Of a stretch of DNA of 64,000 nucleotides, positions 1-8,012 are shown piece by piece (the stretch's first letter is position 1; each line of letters starts with the position of its first letter). The notes below the pieces were generated by a model. It worked only from the letters and a program-made list of their open reading frames with translations, was not told where the DNA came from and made no database searches. Both the position numbers and the translations under genes were made by a program. Source of the DNA: Paraprevotella clara YIT 11840 (GTDB lineage: Bacteria; Bacteroidota; Bacteroidia; Bacteroidales; Bacteroidaceae); assembly GCF_000233955.1 (NCBI RefSeq), contig NZ_JH376616.1:1-64000 (forward strand), in the 5' to 3' direction.

Positions 1-475
1 GCAAGGGCGCATCGTATTCGTCGATGAGCACCACCACTTGACGACCCGTCTGTTCGTAGGCGCGGCGGATGATGCCTTGAAAGCGTTGGTTCACATTTTC
101 CTCACCTTCGCCACGGCCATATACGTTTTCATATTCTATCAGTTTCAAGTTCAACTCGCTTTCCAAACGTTCCTTGTCCACGTGCTTCGCCGTACTCATG
201 TCAAAACGCAAAACGGGATATTCCGTCCATTCCGTCTCCAACCGCTCCACAGCCAAGTCCTTAAACAACTCTTTACGCCCTTCAAAATAGGCTTCCAAAG
301 TACTTGTCAGCAGCGACTTTCCGAATCGACGGGGACGACTCAGGAATATGTAATTTGAGGCAGAATGCACCATACGGTAGACGTATTCCGTCTTGTCTAT
401 ATACATATAATTTCCCACCCGAATTTTCTCAAACGTCTGTATCCCTATCGGGTAAAGTCTTCCTTGCCTTTCCAT
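1..475 (-). CDS. AAA-ATPase/PD-(D/E)XK family protein, N-terminal part (cut by window edge)
   Basis: Reading leftward from an ATG at 473-475, the frame stays open to the window edge. The product begins [19 protein letters not shown] and is closely similar to the complete protein at 61918-63477. It shows the Walker A-like 'SRPRRFGKS' near residue 45 and the Walker B-like '[12 protein letters not shown]' at the edge. The family (AAA-ATPase-like domain, PF09820 type, usually followed by a PD-(D/E)XK nuclease-like domain) is present in many copies in Bacteroidales. Its role is unknown. About 158 residues are visible; the nuclease-like half lies outside. It follows the 135-aa gene in the leftward upxY module but has a possible promoter of its own at 503-510. 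Confidence 0.85.
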   Translation of the reverse strand, partial: MERQGRLYPIGIQTFEKIRVGNYMYIDKTEYVYRMVHSASNYIFLSRPRRFGKSLLTSTLEAYFEGRKELFKDLAVERLETEWTEYPVLRFDMSTAKHVDKERLESELNLKLIEYENVYGRGEGEENVNQRFQGIIRRAYEQTGRQVVVLIDEYDAPL

Positions 476-502
476 GACTATCACTCCTTTATTGCTTCAT
501 TA

Positions 503-510
503 CAAAAATA
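503..510 (-). promoter_or_regulatory. -7 box (TATTTTTG) upstream of the leftward AAA-ATPase gene
   Basis: On the minus strand this reads TATTTTTG, a perfect match to the Bacteroidetes -7 consensus TAnnTTTG, about 28 nt before the ATG at 475. I see no clear -33 TTTG. If real, the ATPase can be transcribed without upxY. Confidence 0.4.
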
Positions 511-538
511 GGTAAAAAGAAGCATTTTCGCCTTGGCT

Positions 539-946
539 TTAGTTTTTGTTAACGTCATATTTTGAAAGATATTCAGTCCGCCGGTCATGCCAAATGCCGT
601 ATTCTCTATTCGTCAATACCGGCATTTTGAATGAAAGTCGGTCGTTCCCCTCCTCCACTTTCGGTAAATCATGGATAAAATGTTCCGATTGTGCTTGGCT
701 GAACGTGGCCATCACTACCGGAAAGGGGAAGCCGGAAAGCCGCATCGGGACTATTTTTGCCTCGGTACAAAGGCGGGACAACTGGCAGGCCGAACGTTCG
801 AATGCCACCCAATGCGTGCCCGTACCATAAAGATGCATCAAGAAAGCATTGCTTTCTTCGCGGCGAAGGATTTCCTTCCATTGTCCTTGCAGTAATGCCA
901 ACAGACGGACTCCGGAGGGCTGAGAAGAAGAACACCGGTTTTCCAT
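539..946 (-). CDS. Conserved hypothetical protein linked to UpxY (135 aa)
   Basis: A 135-aa soluble protein with no signal peptide or membrane segment. Recognisable stretches are 'LYGTGTHWVAFERSA' (residues 40-54), 'FPFPVVMATFS' near 74-84 and 'REYGIWHDRRTEYL' near the end. Small proteins of this kind occur beside UpxY genes in Bacteroides, but I know no function. It does not resemble UpxZ, the usual partner of UpxY. It starts 27 nt after the upxY stop, so it is probably in the same transcript and under the same invertible promoter. Longer readings of other frames here are shadows. Confidence 0.65.
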   Translation of the reverse strand: MENRCSSSQPSGVRLLALLQGQWKEILRREESNAFLMHLYGTGTHWVAFERSACQLSRLCTEAKIVPMRLSGFPFPVVMATFSQAQSEHFIHDLPKVEEGNDRLSFKMPVLTNREYGIWHDRRTEYLSKYDVNKN

Positions 947-973
947 TTTATGAATCTGGATTTTTTACGCGAA

Positions 974-1528
974 TTACAACAATCGGATGTATTCGGGACT
1001 TACTTCCACTCCTGCCGATAACAGTCCGGGAAGGTCGATGAACAGGCGTTTCACACGGCTGCCGCGAATAGACAGGAGATGCCCTTCATATCCGTTGAGA
1101 GGGCCGCCCACAATGAGGACTTGGCGTCCTATCATCGAAGGGCTTATCTCTCCCGGAAGATAGTAACGGGGACGGAAAGTAGACTCCACTGCACGGATGA
1201 AACATTCCATCTCGGCCGTGCGCACAGTCATCGGGGTACAGTATCCGCCACGTACATAGCGGAACTGTAATGTGGGGTCCCTTTCTACTACGGAACGGAG
1301 TTCGGAATAACGTTCTCGGACAAACAACAGGTCGCGAAGAAAGGGAACGTCCTTACGTACGCGTTGCCCACGAACCAACGTGACCACCTCGTGCATCGGG
1401 GTGAATACGCGCAGCCCCATTTCCGCAAGTTGGCGGTAAGCGGGATGTCTGGCGTTGGAACGTTTCAGATCCCTTAACACGAACCAACATTCCGCTTCGT
1501 CATCCGGGAACGGTAAAGAAGCCTCCAT
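974..1528 (-). CDS. upxY: UpxY family transcription antiterminator (NusG-like), locus 1
   Basis: 184 aa. The N-terminus is a NusG-type NGN domain: 'CWFVLRDLKRSNARHPAYRQL' begins near residue 14 and 'GLRVFTPM' follows near 39. The C-terminus carries a KOW-like segment, 'IVGGPLNGYEGHLLSIRGSRVKRLFIDLPG'-type in layout, near 138-168. UpxY proteins are NusG paralogs that bind RNA polymerase in the 5' leader of a capsule operon and stop early termination. It shares length and motif order with the second copy at 61214-61744. The start is the only in-frame ATG before the NGN domain. The gene lies 120 nt from the inverted repeat at 1649; the only strong -7 box inside the invertible segment points away from it. 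Confidence 0.9.
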   Translation of the reverse strand: MEASLPFPDDEAECWFVLRDLKRSNARHPAYRQLAEMGLRVFTPMHEVVTLVRGQRVRKDVPFLRDLLFVRERYSELRSVVERDPTLQFRYVRGGYCTPMTVRTAEMECFIRAVESTFRPRYYLPGEISPSMIGRQVLIVGGPLNGYEGHLLSIRGSRVKRLFIDLPGLLSAGVEVSPEYIRLL

Positions 1529-1604
1529 AGAATAAAGGATAAAGCATCTAGTCCTGATTGTCCTTAAAATCTATTAGAAACCAATCAGTTACACTTGATT
1601 TATA

Positions 1605-1626
1605 AAAAAGTCGGGACTTTTCCCGC
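1605..1626 (-). terminator. Terminator-like hairpin in the upxY (locus 1) leader
   Basis: On the minus strand a short GC-rich stem (CGGGA/TCCCG at 1612-1625, loop of 4) is followed at once by AC and six T. It lies between the invertible promoter segment and the upxY start, where antitermination would act. The stem is only 5 bp, so this is suggestive and not firm. Confidence 0.4.
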
Positions 1627-1648
1627 AACGCATTTGAATTCATTTTTC

Positions 1649-1886
1649 CGGTCGCTCTCTTAGGAAGAGATAAACCTGTGGATGAATAACGCAGTTAATA
1701 AATGAGTTATGGCATTCAAGTGTTCGCATAAAAGCTGTTTTTAAAGATTTTGGATTACGGAAACATTGTCACATGCAGCAGGACAAATTTATCCGGAATG
1801 AGAAAAATATTTTAAAAACAGCACGTTGGATGAAATATTTTTTATACTTTTGCCGAACAGTTTATCTCTTCCTAAGAGAGCGACCG
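1649..1886. promoter_or_regulatory. Invertible promoter segment 1 (27-bp perfect inverted repeats)
   Basis: Perfect 27-bp inverted repeats at 1649-1675 and 1860-1886 bound a 184-bp interior. Each arm has the layout CGGTCGCT-CTCTTAGGAAGAG-ATAAAC, and its centre is itself a dyad (CTCTT-AGG-AAGAG) as expected for a recombinase site. The interior has a TACTTTTG box at 1845-1852. This is the arrangement of phase-variable capsule promoters in Bacteroides. In the present orientation the promoter fires right and upxY lies left, so the state is OFF. Confidence 0.9.
1845..1852 (+). promoter_or_regulatory. -7 box of invertible promoter 1, pointing away from upxY
   Basis: TACTTTTG matches TAnnTTTG exactly and sits 7 nt inside the right inverted repeat. 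A GTTG at 1825-1828 could serve as a poor -33 element (16-nt spacer, shorter than the usual 19-20). After inversion it would sit beside the left repeat and fire toward upxY. Confidence 0.7.
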
Positions 1887-1925
1887 CTTCTTGCCTGAAA
1901 ATCACCCTAAGGAGATGCGAAAATC

Positions 1926-1978
1926 AATCTAAGCCAAACGAAAAATCAATCGCCTGAGAATGAAAAATCATTTGGCGC
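1926..1978. repeat. Dispersed intergenic motif (AGCCAAACGAAAAATC / CCTGAGAATGAAAAATC type)
   Basis: The stretch contains AAGCCAAACGAAAAATCAAT and, downstream, CGCCTGAGAATGAAAAATC. Variants of these words recur in four other intergenic gaps of the window (near 19.17, 26.21, 39.90 and 60.58 kb). No gene is visible here. Function unknown. Confidence 0.5.
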
Positions 1979-2011
1979 ACAAAAATTCAGCCGGTTTTGA
2001 ATCCTTAAAAT

Positions 2012-2121
2012 GCCACCTTTTCGTATCTTTGTCTCCACGAAAATAAGATACGGCTCGGCATAGCCAAACTTGAAAAACTTTGTTTTTCGTTTGTCTCTGC
2101 ACTCGCCTTTCACTATCTTTG
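2012..2121 (+). promoter_or_regulatory. Repeated tandem-promoter element, copy 1
   Basis: This stretch is homologous to 61776-61885. It has two -7 boxes, TATCTTTG at 2024-2031 and TATCTTTG at 2114-2121. The second has a perfect -33 TTTG at 2090-2093 with a 20-nt spacer. Between the boxes lie a conserved 'GGCTCGGCATAGCC' dyad and a small hairpin GAAAAAC-TTT-GTTTTTC. It drives the operon beginning at 2148. Confidence 0.75.
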
Positions 2122-2147
2122 TAGCGTAATGTCTAAAAAACAAGAAT

Positions 2148-2474
2148 ATGTACGAGATACAGACCAATGCCAAAGGTTCGCGTCAGATGTTTGTCACTGA
2201 TGAGAATCTCAAAACGATTGAAAAATACGGGCTTTTCCAACAGTTGGTGGACAGTAGCGGCATCATTGACGAGATGGTGTTGGAGAAACTGCGCCTGAAC
2301 GTTCGTGCCCTGATAGAGGCGGAACCGGACAAGGCAGACCTTGTCGATTTGTGCCAAGGCGTGCTTTTCCATGACAACATGAAGGCATTCGGATTGAACC
2401 AGTTAGTCAAATTATACGTAAACTGGCAGGAAACGCATCAGGAGATAGAACAGGCAAACGTATTGGCAGAATAA
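2148..2474 (+). CDS. Conserved hypothetical protein (108 aa), first gene of the ygiQ operon
   Basis: A small acidic, mostly helical soluble protein with no signal peptide or transmembrane segment, and no family that I recognise. The ATG at 2148 lies 27 nt downstream of a strong promoter, which supports this start. The stop is 17 nt before the YgiQ start, so the two are co-transcribed. A conserved position in front of ygiQ would suggest a linked role, but nothing in the sequence shows one. Confidence 0.75.
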   Translation: MYEIQTNAKGSRQMFVTDENLKTIEKYGLFQQLVDSSGIIDEMVLEKLRLNVRALIEAEPDKADLVDLCQGVLFHDNMKAFGLNQLVKLYVNWQETHQEIEQANVLAE

Positions 2475-2491
2475 AGGAAAAGGAGACCTTG

Positions 2492-4636
2492 ATGAAAGAT
2501 TTCCGTTTGACTGACTGGCTCCCCACGACCAAAAAAGAAATGGAGTTGCGGGGATGGGATTATGTGGACGTTATCCTGTTCTCCGGAGATGCCTACGTGG
2601 ATCATCCTTCGTTCGGTGCGGCTGTCATCGGGCGCGTTTTGGAAGCCGAAGGCTACCGGGTGGCGATTGTTCCCCAACCGGACTGGCACGGTGATTTCCG
2701 CGATTTCAAGAAACTGGGACGACCGCGGCTGTGGTTCGGTGTGGCTCCTGGTTGCATGGATTCGATGGTGAACAAATACACGGCCAACCGCCGCCTGCGG
2801 AGCGAGGACGCATATTCGCCGGACGGGCGGCACGACCTTCGTCCGGAATATCCCACGATAGTGTACAGCCAAATCCTGAAACGACTTTATCCCGACGTGC
2901 CGGTCATACTGGGGGGAATAGAAGCCTCTCTGCGCCGTCTGACGCATTATGATTACTGGCAGGAGCGGTTCCGCCCGTCCATCTTATGCGACAGCGGAGC
3001 CGACATGATTATATATGGCATGGGAGAAAAGGCGGTGGTGGAGATTTCAAACCACCTACAGATGGCCATAGAGGACGGAAATGCCCATCTGGATTATGCG
3101 GAGGATGGCACGGCCCGCGTCGGCCTGAAGGCCTTCCGCGACGTGATTACGCATGGGCATTGCGTTCCCCAAACGGTATCTATATATAATAAGGAGGATA
3201 TTCCCGGCGGAATTGTTGCCGACGACCTCATCCTGCACGCCCATGAGACCTGTCTGAAAGACATGAAGGCGCAGGCCGAAAATTTCCGGCATATTGAGGA
3301 AGAAAGTAACAAATACCACGCGCAGCGTATCATCCAGCCCATCGGCGGACGGTACGTGGTGGTCAATCCGCCCTATCCGCCGATGACGCAGGATGAAATC
3401 GACCATTCGTTCGACTTGCCCTACACCCGTCTGCCCCATCCCAAATACAAGGGGAAGCGCATCCCGGCGTACGAGATGATCAAGTTTTCGGTAAACCTGC
3501 ATCGGGGATGTTTCGGAGGATGTGCGTTCTGCACCATTTCCGCCCATCAGGGCAAGTTCATCGTCAACCGCAGCAAGGAAAGTATTCTCAAAGAAGTCAG
3601 GCAAATCACGGAAATGCCCGATTTCAAGGGTAATCTTTCCGACTTGGGCGGCCCTTCGGCCAACATGTACGGCATGAAGGGGAAAAACCTGAAGGCGTGC
3701 GAGAGGTGCAAGCGTCCGTCGTGCATTCATCCGGAAATATGCCCTAACCTGAATACCGACCACACGGCTTTGCTGGACATTTACCATGCCGTAGACGCTT
3801 TGCCGGGCATCAAGCGGAGCTATATCGGCAGCGGGGTGCGTTACGACTTGCTTTTGCATGATGCAAAGGACGCGCGTATCAACCAAGTGAATGCCGAATA
3901 CACCCGTGAACTGATTACGCGCCACGTAAGCGGCCGGCTGAAGGTTGCTCCGGAGCACACGTCGGATCGTGTGCTTGAGCTGATGCGTAAACCCTCTTTC
4001 CGGCAATTCGGGGAGTTTAAGGACATTTTCGATCGTATTAACCGGGAGTCCGGCCTCCGCCAACAAATCATCCCTTACTTTATCAGCAGCCATCCGGGAT
4101 GTACGGAAGAAGACATGGCGGAGTTAGCTGTACTGACGAAAAGGATGGATTTCCAACTGGAACAGGTGCAAGACTTTACGCCTACGCCCATGACCGTGAG
4201 CACCGAGGCTTGGGCCACAGGTTATCATCCTTATACACTCGAACCGGTGTATAGCGCGAAATCGCCTCGTGAAAAACTGGCACAACGGATGTTCTTCTTC
4301 TGGTATAAGCCGGAAGAACAGCAAAAAATAAAAGCGGAACTGCGGCGTATCGGAAGAACGGACTTGGCAGACAAGCTTTTCGACCGTACACGTCCGATGG
4401 AATGGAATAAAAAAGGTAATGCACATTATGACTTGGAAGGCAGACGACACCGCCCCGAAGACCGGTCCGGTCACAGTCGTCGAACGTTTTCAAAAGGGGA
4501 AAATCGCGAGCAAGCGAGCGCAGACCGAGCTTGCTCGAAGTCAGCCGAGCGGGAGCGATTTCTTCAAAATCCCCGAAGAGAAGCAGGAGACGGACGGAAC
4601 AGGGCTATGCGAAGACGGAATAGCGGAAAGTCGTGA
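2492..4636 (+). CDS. YgiQ family radical SAM protein
   Basis: The N-terminus ('LTDWLPTTKKEMELRGWDYV', then the vitamin-B12-domain-like 'FSGDAYVDHPSFG') and the radical SAM cluster motif CFGGCAFC (Cx3Cx2C, near residues 340-347) place it in the YgiQ family, whose reaction is not known. A second Cys group, 'CERCKRPSCIHPEICP', lies near 405-420. An in-frame TTG lies just before the ATG at 2492, which follows AGGAGA closely and is preferred. Conserved sequence ends near residue 640 with 'DLADKLFDRTRPMEWNKKGN'. The last roughly 70 residues are Arg-rich, low in complexity, and overlap the next gene by 218 nt, partly within a repeated DNA element (4500-4570). Confidence 0.92.
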   Translation: MKDFRLTDWLPTTKKEMELRGWDYVDVILFSGDAYVDHPSFGAAVIGRVLEAEGYRVAIVPQPDWHGDFRDFKKLGRPRLWFGVAPGCMDSMVNKYTANRRLRSEDAYSPDGRHDLRPEYPTIVYSQILKRLYPDVPVILGGIEASLRRLTHYDYWQERFRPSILCDSGADMIIYGMGEKAVVEISNHLQMAIEDGNAHLDYAEDGTARVGLKAFRDVITHGHCVPQTVSIYNKEDIPGGIVADDLILHAHETCLKDMKAQAENFRHIEEESNKYHAQRIIQPIGGRYVVVNPPYPPMTQDEIDHSFDLPYTRLPHPKYKGKRIPAYEMIKFSVNLHRGCFGGCAFCTISAHQGKFIVNRSKESILKEVRQITEMPDFKGNLSDLGGPSANMYGMKGKNLKACERCKRPSCIHPEICPNLNTDHTALLDIYHAVDALPGIKRSYIGSGVRYDLLLHDAKDARINQVNAEYTRELITRHVSGRLKVAPEHTSDRVLELMRKPSFRQFGEFKDIFDRINRESGLRQQIIPYFISSHPGCTEEDMAELAVLTKRMDFQLEQVQDFTPTPMTVSTEAWATGYHPYTLEPVYSAKSPREKLAQRMFFFWYKPEEQQKIKAELRRIGRTDLADKLFDRTRPMEWNKKGNAHYDLEGRRHRPEDRSGHSRRTFSKGENREQASADRACSKSAERERFLQNPRREAGDGRNRAMRRRNSGKS

Positions 4637-5384
4637 CTTTTTTGCGGTTATCGACGGTTCTACCAGTAAAGGGACACTCCGTATGGACGGAAAAAGTTCC
4701 GGAAGAATGGCCATGGAAGTGCTTCGTGCATCCATACCCTGTCTTCCAAAAGATGCCGATGCAGCCACGGCGGCAGCTTGCCTCACTTCTGCCATCCGTC
4801 ATTATTATGAAGTGCACGGGTTATACGAAGAGGCCGCACGCCATGCGGAGAGCCGTATGACGGCCAGTGCGGTGGTTTACTCCGTTCACAGGCATGAAGT
4901 TTGGATGATAGGAGATTGTTTGTGCCGTTTCAACGGGATGACTTATACGAATCCTAAACCTACGGACAGCATCCTCGCAGGAATACGCGCCGATGTGCTC
5001 CGGCATTTGCTCCGAAAAGGCCATTCCATCGCAGACTTGTGCACTCGCGATGTAGGGCGTGAGTGGATTTGGACGCACTTGAAAGACCAGTGTGCTTTCC
5101 AGAATGCCGATGATGCCGGGCCTTTTGGATACGCTGTCCTCGACGGCTTCCCGGTTGACCTGTCCCAGATTCGCGTCTTGCCTCTCCCGTCGGACACCCA
5201 AGAATTGATTTTGGCATCGGACGGCTATCCGGTGTTGGCCGATACGTTGGAGGAAACCGAACGGTTATTGGCATGCTCTTTGGCCGAAGACCCGTTACGC
5301 ATCGGAGAACACCCGTCCACCAAAGGAGTGGCCGCCGGAAACGAGTCTTTTGACGACCGTACCTATTTACGTATAAAATTATAG
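4419..5384 (+). CDS. PP2C-like (PPM superfamily) phosphatase-related protein
   Basis: 321 aa. Motifs of the PPM fold appear in order: 'DFFAVIDGSTSKG' near 73-85, 'SAVVYSVHRHEVWMIGDC' near 150-167, 'LILASDGYPVL' near 265-275 and 'FDDRTYLRI' at the end. PPM enzymes dephosphorylate Ser/Thr with two metal ions held by such Asp residues. The substrate here is unknown. The annotated ATG lies 218 nt inside ygiQ. Residues 28-52 come from a repeated DNA element also found in the UvrD-type helicase, read in the same frame ('AS-R-QTEL'), so the true start could be elsewhere in 4419-4640. A stop 22 nt before menA places it in the operon. Confidence 0.72.
   Translation: MHIMTWKADDTAPKTGPVTVVERFQKGKIASKRAQTELARSQPSGSDFFKIPEEKQETDGTGLCEDGIAESRDFFAVIDGSTSKGTLRMDGKSSGRMAMEVLRASIPCLPKDADAATAAACLTSAIRHYYEVHGLYEEAARHAESRMTASAVVYSVHRHEVWMIGDCLCRFNGMTYTNPKPTDSILAGIRADVLRHLLRKGHSIADLCTRDVGREWIWTHLKDQCAFQNADDAGPFGYAVLDGFPVDLSQIRVLPLPSDTQELILASDGYPVLADTLEETERLLACSLAEDPLRIGEHPSTKGVAAGNESFDDRTYLRIKL
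4500..4570. repeat. GC-rich repeat inside coding DNA, copy 1
   Basis: About 70 nt, including GCAGACCGAGCTTGCTCG, very similar to the minus-strand sequence at 9444-9512. It is translated in two frames here (end of ygiQ and start of the PP2C-like gene). In the PP2C-like frame it gives 'IASKRAQTEL', matching 'FASERVQTEL' in the helicase. Confidence 0.7.
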
Positions 5385-5405
5385 CGATTCTTACCCATAG
5401 CAAAT

Positions 5406-6287
5406 ATGTCTCATATCTCCACGAACTCACCGCATGCATGGATTCTGGCCGCACGCCCCAAGACCTTGACGGGAGCGGCCGTACCGGTCATGATCGGGAT
5501 TTCGGCAGCTTGGGCTGACGGATTCTTCCGTCCGGTTCCGGCCTTATTGTGCTTCCTTTTTGCATTCCTCATGCAAATCGACGCCAATTTCATCAATGAT
5601 TATTACGATTTCCGGAAAGGGTTGGACGACGAGAAGCGTCTCGGTCCGAAACGCGCCTGTGCCGAAGGTTGGATTACATTGCCTGCCATGCGCCGGGGAA
5701 TCGTTTGTACCACGCTCCTCTCCTGCCTCACCGGCTTGCCGTTGGTGTGGTACGGCGGATGGACGATGGTGCTCGTCGGGGTATGCTGTGTGGTGTTCTG
5801 TTTCCTTTATACCACCTGCATGGCTCGTCTCGGGTTGGGCGACCTGCTCGTACTGGTGTTTTTCGGTCTCGTTCCGGTGGGTGCCACGTACTATCTGCAG
5901 AGCGGTACGGTAGTTCCCGAGGTATGGACGTTGTCTTTGGCCTGCGGTCTGGTGATAGACTGCCTGCTCGTAGTGAACAACTATCGTGACCGTGACAACG
6001 ACAAAGCCGGTGGAAAAATCACTTTAGTCGTACGAATAGGCGAAAAAGCCGCAGAAAATCTTTATCTTTGGCTCGGCATTGCGGCTGTGGGGCTTTGCCA
6101 GACGATGTGGCTCTCGGGAAAACCTGTGGCCGCCCTCCTTCCGGTGTGTTATCTCATACCGCATGCCCTCACTTGGAGACGCATGACGGGACTCAAGCGA
6201 GGCCGGGAACTGAACGGCGTATTAGGCGAAACGGCACGCAACATCTTCCTGTTCGGGGCATTTCTTTCCATCGGATTATTCATTTAA
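5406..6287 (+). CDS. menA: 1,4-dihydroxy-2-naphthoate polyprenyltransferase (MenA)
   Basis: 293 aa, a polytopic membrane protein of the UbiA prenyltransferase superfamily. 'WILAARPKTLTGAAVPVMIG' near residues 12-31 is the typical MenA opening, and 'NFINDYYDFRKGLDDEKR' near 60-77 holds the first Asp-rich prenyl-diphosphate/Mg binding motif. The second is 'NNYRDRDNDKAGGK' near 192-205. MenA joins the polyprenyl tail to DHNA in menaquinone synthesis at the inner membrane. Other men genes are not in the window. It starts 22 nt after the PP2C-like gene. Confidence 0.95.
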   Translation: MSHISTNSPHAWILAARPKTLTGAAVPVMIGISAAWADGFFRPVPALLCFLFAFLMQIDANFINDYYDFRKGLDDEKRLGPKRACAEGWITLPAMRRGIVCTTLLSCLTGLPLVWYGGWTMVLVGVCCVVFCFLYTTCMARLGLGDLLVLVFFGLVPVGATYYLQSGTVVPEVWTLSLACGLVIDCLLVVNNYRDRDNDKAGGKITLVVRIGEKAAENLYLWLGIAAVGLCQTMWLSGKPVAALLPVCYLIPHALTWRRMTGLKRGRELNGVLGETARNIFLFGAFLSIGLFI

Positions 6288-6311
6288 CTCCATAAAAACA
6301 AAAAACAACTT

Positions 6312-8009
6312 ATGGCAACAGTAGACGACAAGAAAATCATTTTTTCCATGGTCGGCGTGAGTAAGACCATCCGCCAGACCAACAAACAAGTGTTGAAGAA
6401 CATCTACCTGAGTTTCTTCTATGGGGCTAAAATCGGCATTATCGGTTTGAACGGTTCCGGAAAATCCACCTTGATGAAAATTATCGCAGGACTGGACAAG
6501 GATTTCCAAGGCGAAGTGGTATTCTCGCCGGGGTACAGCGTGGGATATCTGCCTCAGGAACCGCAGTTGGATCCGTCCAAAACCGTGAAGGAAGTGGTCA
6601 TGGAGGGTGTGCAGCCTATCGTGGACGCCCTGACGGAATATGAAGAAATCAACCAGAAATTCGGTCTTCCGGAATATTACGAGGATGAAGATAAGATGAA
6701 TGCCTTGTTTGCCCGTCAGGGGGAATTACAGGACATCATCGACGCTACGGATGCCTGGAATCTGGACAGCAAATTGGAACGTGCCATGGATGCTTTGCGC
6801 TGTCCACCGGCCGACCAGTCGGTGGAAAACCTTTCGGGAGGAGAACGCCGACGCGTGGCACTTTGCCGCCTCTTGTTGCAGAAACCGGACGTGTTGTTGC
6901 TCGACGAGCCGACCAACCATTTGGATGCCGAAAGCATCGACTGGCTGGAGCAGCATTTAAACCAATACGAAGGCACGGTAATTGCCGTGACGCACGACCG
7001 TTATTTCTTGGACGACGTGGCCGGATGGATTCTGGAACTTGACCGCGGCGAGGGCATTCCCTGGAAAGGTAATTATTCTTCTTGGTTGGAACAGAAGACC
7101 AAACGCATGGAACAGGAGGAGAAGACAGCCAGCAAGCGGCGGAAGACTTTGGAACGCGAATTGGAATGGGTGCGTATGGCACCGAAGGCACGGCAGGCCA
7201 AGGGTAAAGCCCGTCTGAATTCATACGACAAATTGCTTAACGAGGATCAGAAGGAGAAAGAGGAAAAGTTGGAAATCTTCATTCCGAACGGTCCGCGTTT
7301 GGGTAACAAGGTTATCGAAGCGCAACACGTGCAGAAGGCTTTTGGCGATAAGATATTGTTCAATGACCTGAATTTCATGCTTCCGCCCAACGGTATCGTG
7401 GGCGTCATCGGTCCCAACGGCGCGGGTAAGACCACGCTTTTCCGTTTGATTATGGGGTTGGAACATGCAGACGGCGGTACGTTCGAAGTCGGTGAAACCG
7501 TCAAATTAGCCTACGTAGACCAGACGCATAAGGACATTTCTCCGGAAAAGAGCGTGTATGAAGTCATGAGCGGCGGTAACGAATTGATGCGTATGGGAAA
7601 CCGCGACATCAATGTCCGTGCATACCTGAGCCGGTTCAATTTCTCCGGAGCCGACCAAGAAAAGAAATGCGGCGTACTCTCCGGAGGTGAGCGCAACCGT
7701 TTGCATTTGGCCATGGCCCTGAAAGAAGAGGGTAACGTGTTGCTGCTCGACGAACCGACGAACGACATCGACGTGAACACGCTCCGGGCTTTGGAAGAAG
7801 GTCTGGAGGAATTTGCCGGTTGTGCTGTGGTTATCAGCCATGACCGTTGGTTCCTCGACCGTATCTGTACGCACATTCTTGCTTTCGAAGGCGATGGCAA
7901 TGTATTATTCTTCGAGGGCAGCTACTCGGAGTACGAAAGCAACAAGATGAAACGTCTCGGACTGGAAGAACCGAAACGCATCCGTTACCGGAAACTGATG
8001 GAGGATTAA
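6312..8009 (+). CDS. ettA: Energy-dependent translational throttle protein EttA (ABC-F)
   Basis: 565 aa with two ABC ATPase domains and no membrane domain, as in the ABC-F family. Walker A motifs are 'GLNGSGKST' near 46 and 'GPNGAGKTT' near 367. Signatures are 'LSGGERRRV' near 174 and 'LSGGERNRL' near 456. Walker B is followed by 'DEPTNHLD' in the first domain and 'DEPTNDID' in the second. The opening 'KKIIFSMVGVSKTIR' and overall length fit EttA, which binds the ribosomal E site and gates the first elongation steps according to ATP/ADP. It lies between menA (24 nt) and the SUI1 gene (3 nt). Confidence 0.95.
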   Translation: MATVDDKKIIFSMVGVSKTIRQTNKQVLKNIYLSFFYGAKIGIIGLNGSGKSTLMKIIAGLDKDFQGEVVFSPGYSVGYLPQEPQLDPSKTVKEVVMEGVQPIVDALTEYEEINQKFGLPEYYEDEDKMNALFARQGELQDIIDATDAWNLDSKLERAMDALRCPPADQSVENLSGGERRRVALCRLLLQKPDVLLLDEPTNHLDAESIDWLEQHLNQYEGTVIAVTHDRYFLDDVAGWILELDRGEGIPWKGNYSSWLEQKTKRMEQEEKTASKRRKTLERELEWVRMAPKARQAKGKARLNSYDKLLNEDQKEKEEKLEIFIPNGPRLGNKVIEAQHVQKAFGDKILFNDLNFMLPPNGIVGVIGPNGAGKTTLFRLIMGLEHADGGTFEVGETVKLAYVDQTHKDISPEKSVYEVMSGGNELMRMGNRDINVRAYLSRFNFSGADQEKKCGVLSGGERNRLHLAMALKEEGNVLLLDEPTNDIDVNTLRALEEGLEEFAGCAVVISHDRWFLDRICTHILAFEGDGNVLFFEGSYSEYESNKMKRLGLEEPKRIRYRKLMED

Positions 8010-8012
8010 GCC

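Noticed and set aside
2012-2121. tRNA or known riboswitch in the repeated element
   Set aside because: No cloverleaf, no anticodon arm and no riboswitch core that I recognise; two promoter boxes explain most of it.
3056-4093. 345-aa open frame on the minus strand within ygiQ
   Set aside because: It lies wholly antisense to a strongly conserved radical SAM gene and shows no known motif.
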